NCBI GenBank assembly: GCA_003554945.1
Contig: PWHN01000042.1
Location: forward strand, 1-5,754
DNA from: a bacterium
Lineage (GTDB): Bacteria; T1Sed10-126
DNA: 5,754 nucleotides
Direction of reading: 5' to 3'
The notes beneath the pieces are model-generated. The model worked only from the letters and a program-made list of their open reading frames with translations. It had not been told where the DNA came from and searched no databases. This document shows, piece by piece, positions 5,403 through 5,754 of this stretch; positions within the stretch are counted from its first letter, which is position 1, and each line of letters opens with the position of its first letter. A program made the translations under genes and the position numbers.

Positions 5403-5446
5403 GTGCTGGGTTCAGTGAACAGAATAGCAACCAATTAGCGATACGA

Positions 5447-5754
5447 TTAAAATTCTTCGAAAGCATCGTCCCCTTCATCCATGGGAATCACGTCGTCTGG
5501 TTCCTGCTGTTCGCCGGTTTGGGGTCTGTTCTGAACCTTTTGACCAGCCTGCTGATTGGTGTGAGCTGCCGGCTGCTGACGTTGGCCAGCTGTTGCAGCT
5601 CGGGCAACATCAACGTCAAGGTTTTGTCTTGAGCCAGCGCCTTTGACCAGTTCCACGAGCTCTTGCACGGCCTCTTGAAGTTGAATAGCCTGAGCTGAAA
5701 GTTCCTCGGAAGCAGAAGAAGTTTCTTCAGCATTGGAAGCAATCTCCTGGGTTC
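5447..5754 (-). CDS. Methyl-accepting chemotaxis protein, C-terminal 101 residues (open at right edge)
   Basis: End of a chemoreceptor whose sensor and signalling tip lie beyond the right edge. The frame enters at 5752 and gives 101 residues to TAA at 5447-5449. The first 35 or so are the distal methylation helix: IASNAEETSSASEELSAQAI, with EE pairs seven residues apart as expected for CheR/CheB/CheD sites, then LQEAVQELVELV. A flexible Gln/Pro/Asn-rich linker of about 50 residues follows, and then an acidic tail ending DEGDDAFEEF. The last five residues, AFEEF, fit the x-aromatic-x-x-aromatic pattern of CheR/CheB-tethering pentapeptides (E. coli NWETF). The next gene transcribed is cheR, which supports a functional link. 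A GTG within the frame at 5668 is not a start; the MCP helix continues upstream of it. Confidence 0.93.
   Translation of the reverse strand, partial: TQEIASNAEETSSASEELSAQAIQLQEAVQELVELVKGAGSRQNLDVDVARAATAGQRQQPAAHTNQQAGQKVQNRPQTGEQQEPDDVIPMDEGDDAFEEF

Larger units (their letters stand above)
4970..5410. repeat. Repeat cluster B in the MCP-cheR gap
   Basis: The 534 bases between the MCP stop and cheR contain no credible gene. Clear units of the same family as cluster A lie at 5099-5147, 5159-5187, 5243-5269 and 5378-5402, with a variant 14-bp hairpin at 5008-5041. Decayed or partial copies are at 4976-4991 (CCGGG/CCCGG), 5071-5095 (starts TGTCATTCCCCGG) and 5289-5324 (CTGGATCCCGGGCCGGAGTG with a long GC-rich tail). 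Short peptides readable here, such as SFPRKRESS, are translations of the palindromes, not genes. Bases 4913-4969 and 5411-5446 show nothing further beyond the cheR leader. Confidence 0.85.

Overview
The window holds part of a chemotaxis cluster with every recognisable gene on the minus strand, so transcription runs from high to low coordinates. Order of transcription: the 3' end of one methyl-accepting chemotaxis protein (MCP, cut by the right edge), cheR, cheD, cheB, cheW, and the 5' two-thirds of a second MCP (cut by the left edge). The CheW, CheB and CheD sequences, the HAMP-less MCP with its long acidic sensor helices, and intergenic SFPRKRESS-type palindromes suggest a Gram-negative bacterium of deltaproteobacterial (Desulfobacterota-like) character. 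That assignment is family resemblance from memory, not a search.

Region by region: 1-1093 transmembrane MCP; 1132-1740 cheW with a strong SD and a near-consensus sigma70 promoter (-35 at 1813-1818, -10 at 1790-1795) whose -10 lies inside a perfect 6-4-6 inverted repeat; 1953-3011 cheB; 3012-3402 a 391-base gap filled with palindromic repeats; 3403-3957 cheD; 4064-4912 cheR; 4913-5446 a 534-base gap filled with the same repeat family; 5447-5754 MCP C-terminus ending in a CheR/CheB tether-like pentapeptide.

Together the genes form a complete receptor-adaptation module. CheR methylates receptor glutamates, CheB (phospho-activated) demethylates and deamidates, CheD deamidates receptor glutamines, and CheW couples receptors to CheA. 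No cheA, cheY or cheC/cheX is present, so the kinase and output regulator must be encoded elsewhere or just beyond the edges. cheW plus the second MCP look like a separately promoted unit; the repeats interrupt the MCP-cheR-cheD-cheB part.

The genes are conventional. The least conventional content is the repeat DNA: more than ten small palindromic units with constant flanks and differing but self-complementary stems. One pair of units plus a conserved bipartite linker forms a composite element of about 100 bp, present twice in opposite orientation on either side of cheR-cheD.
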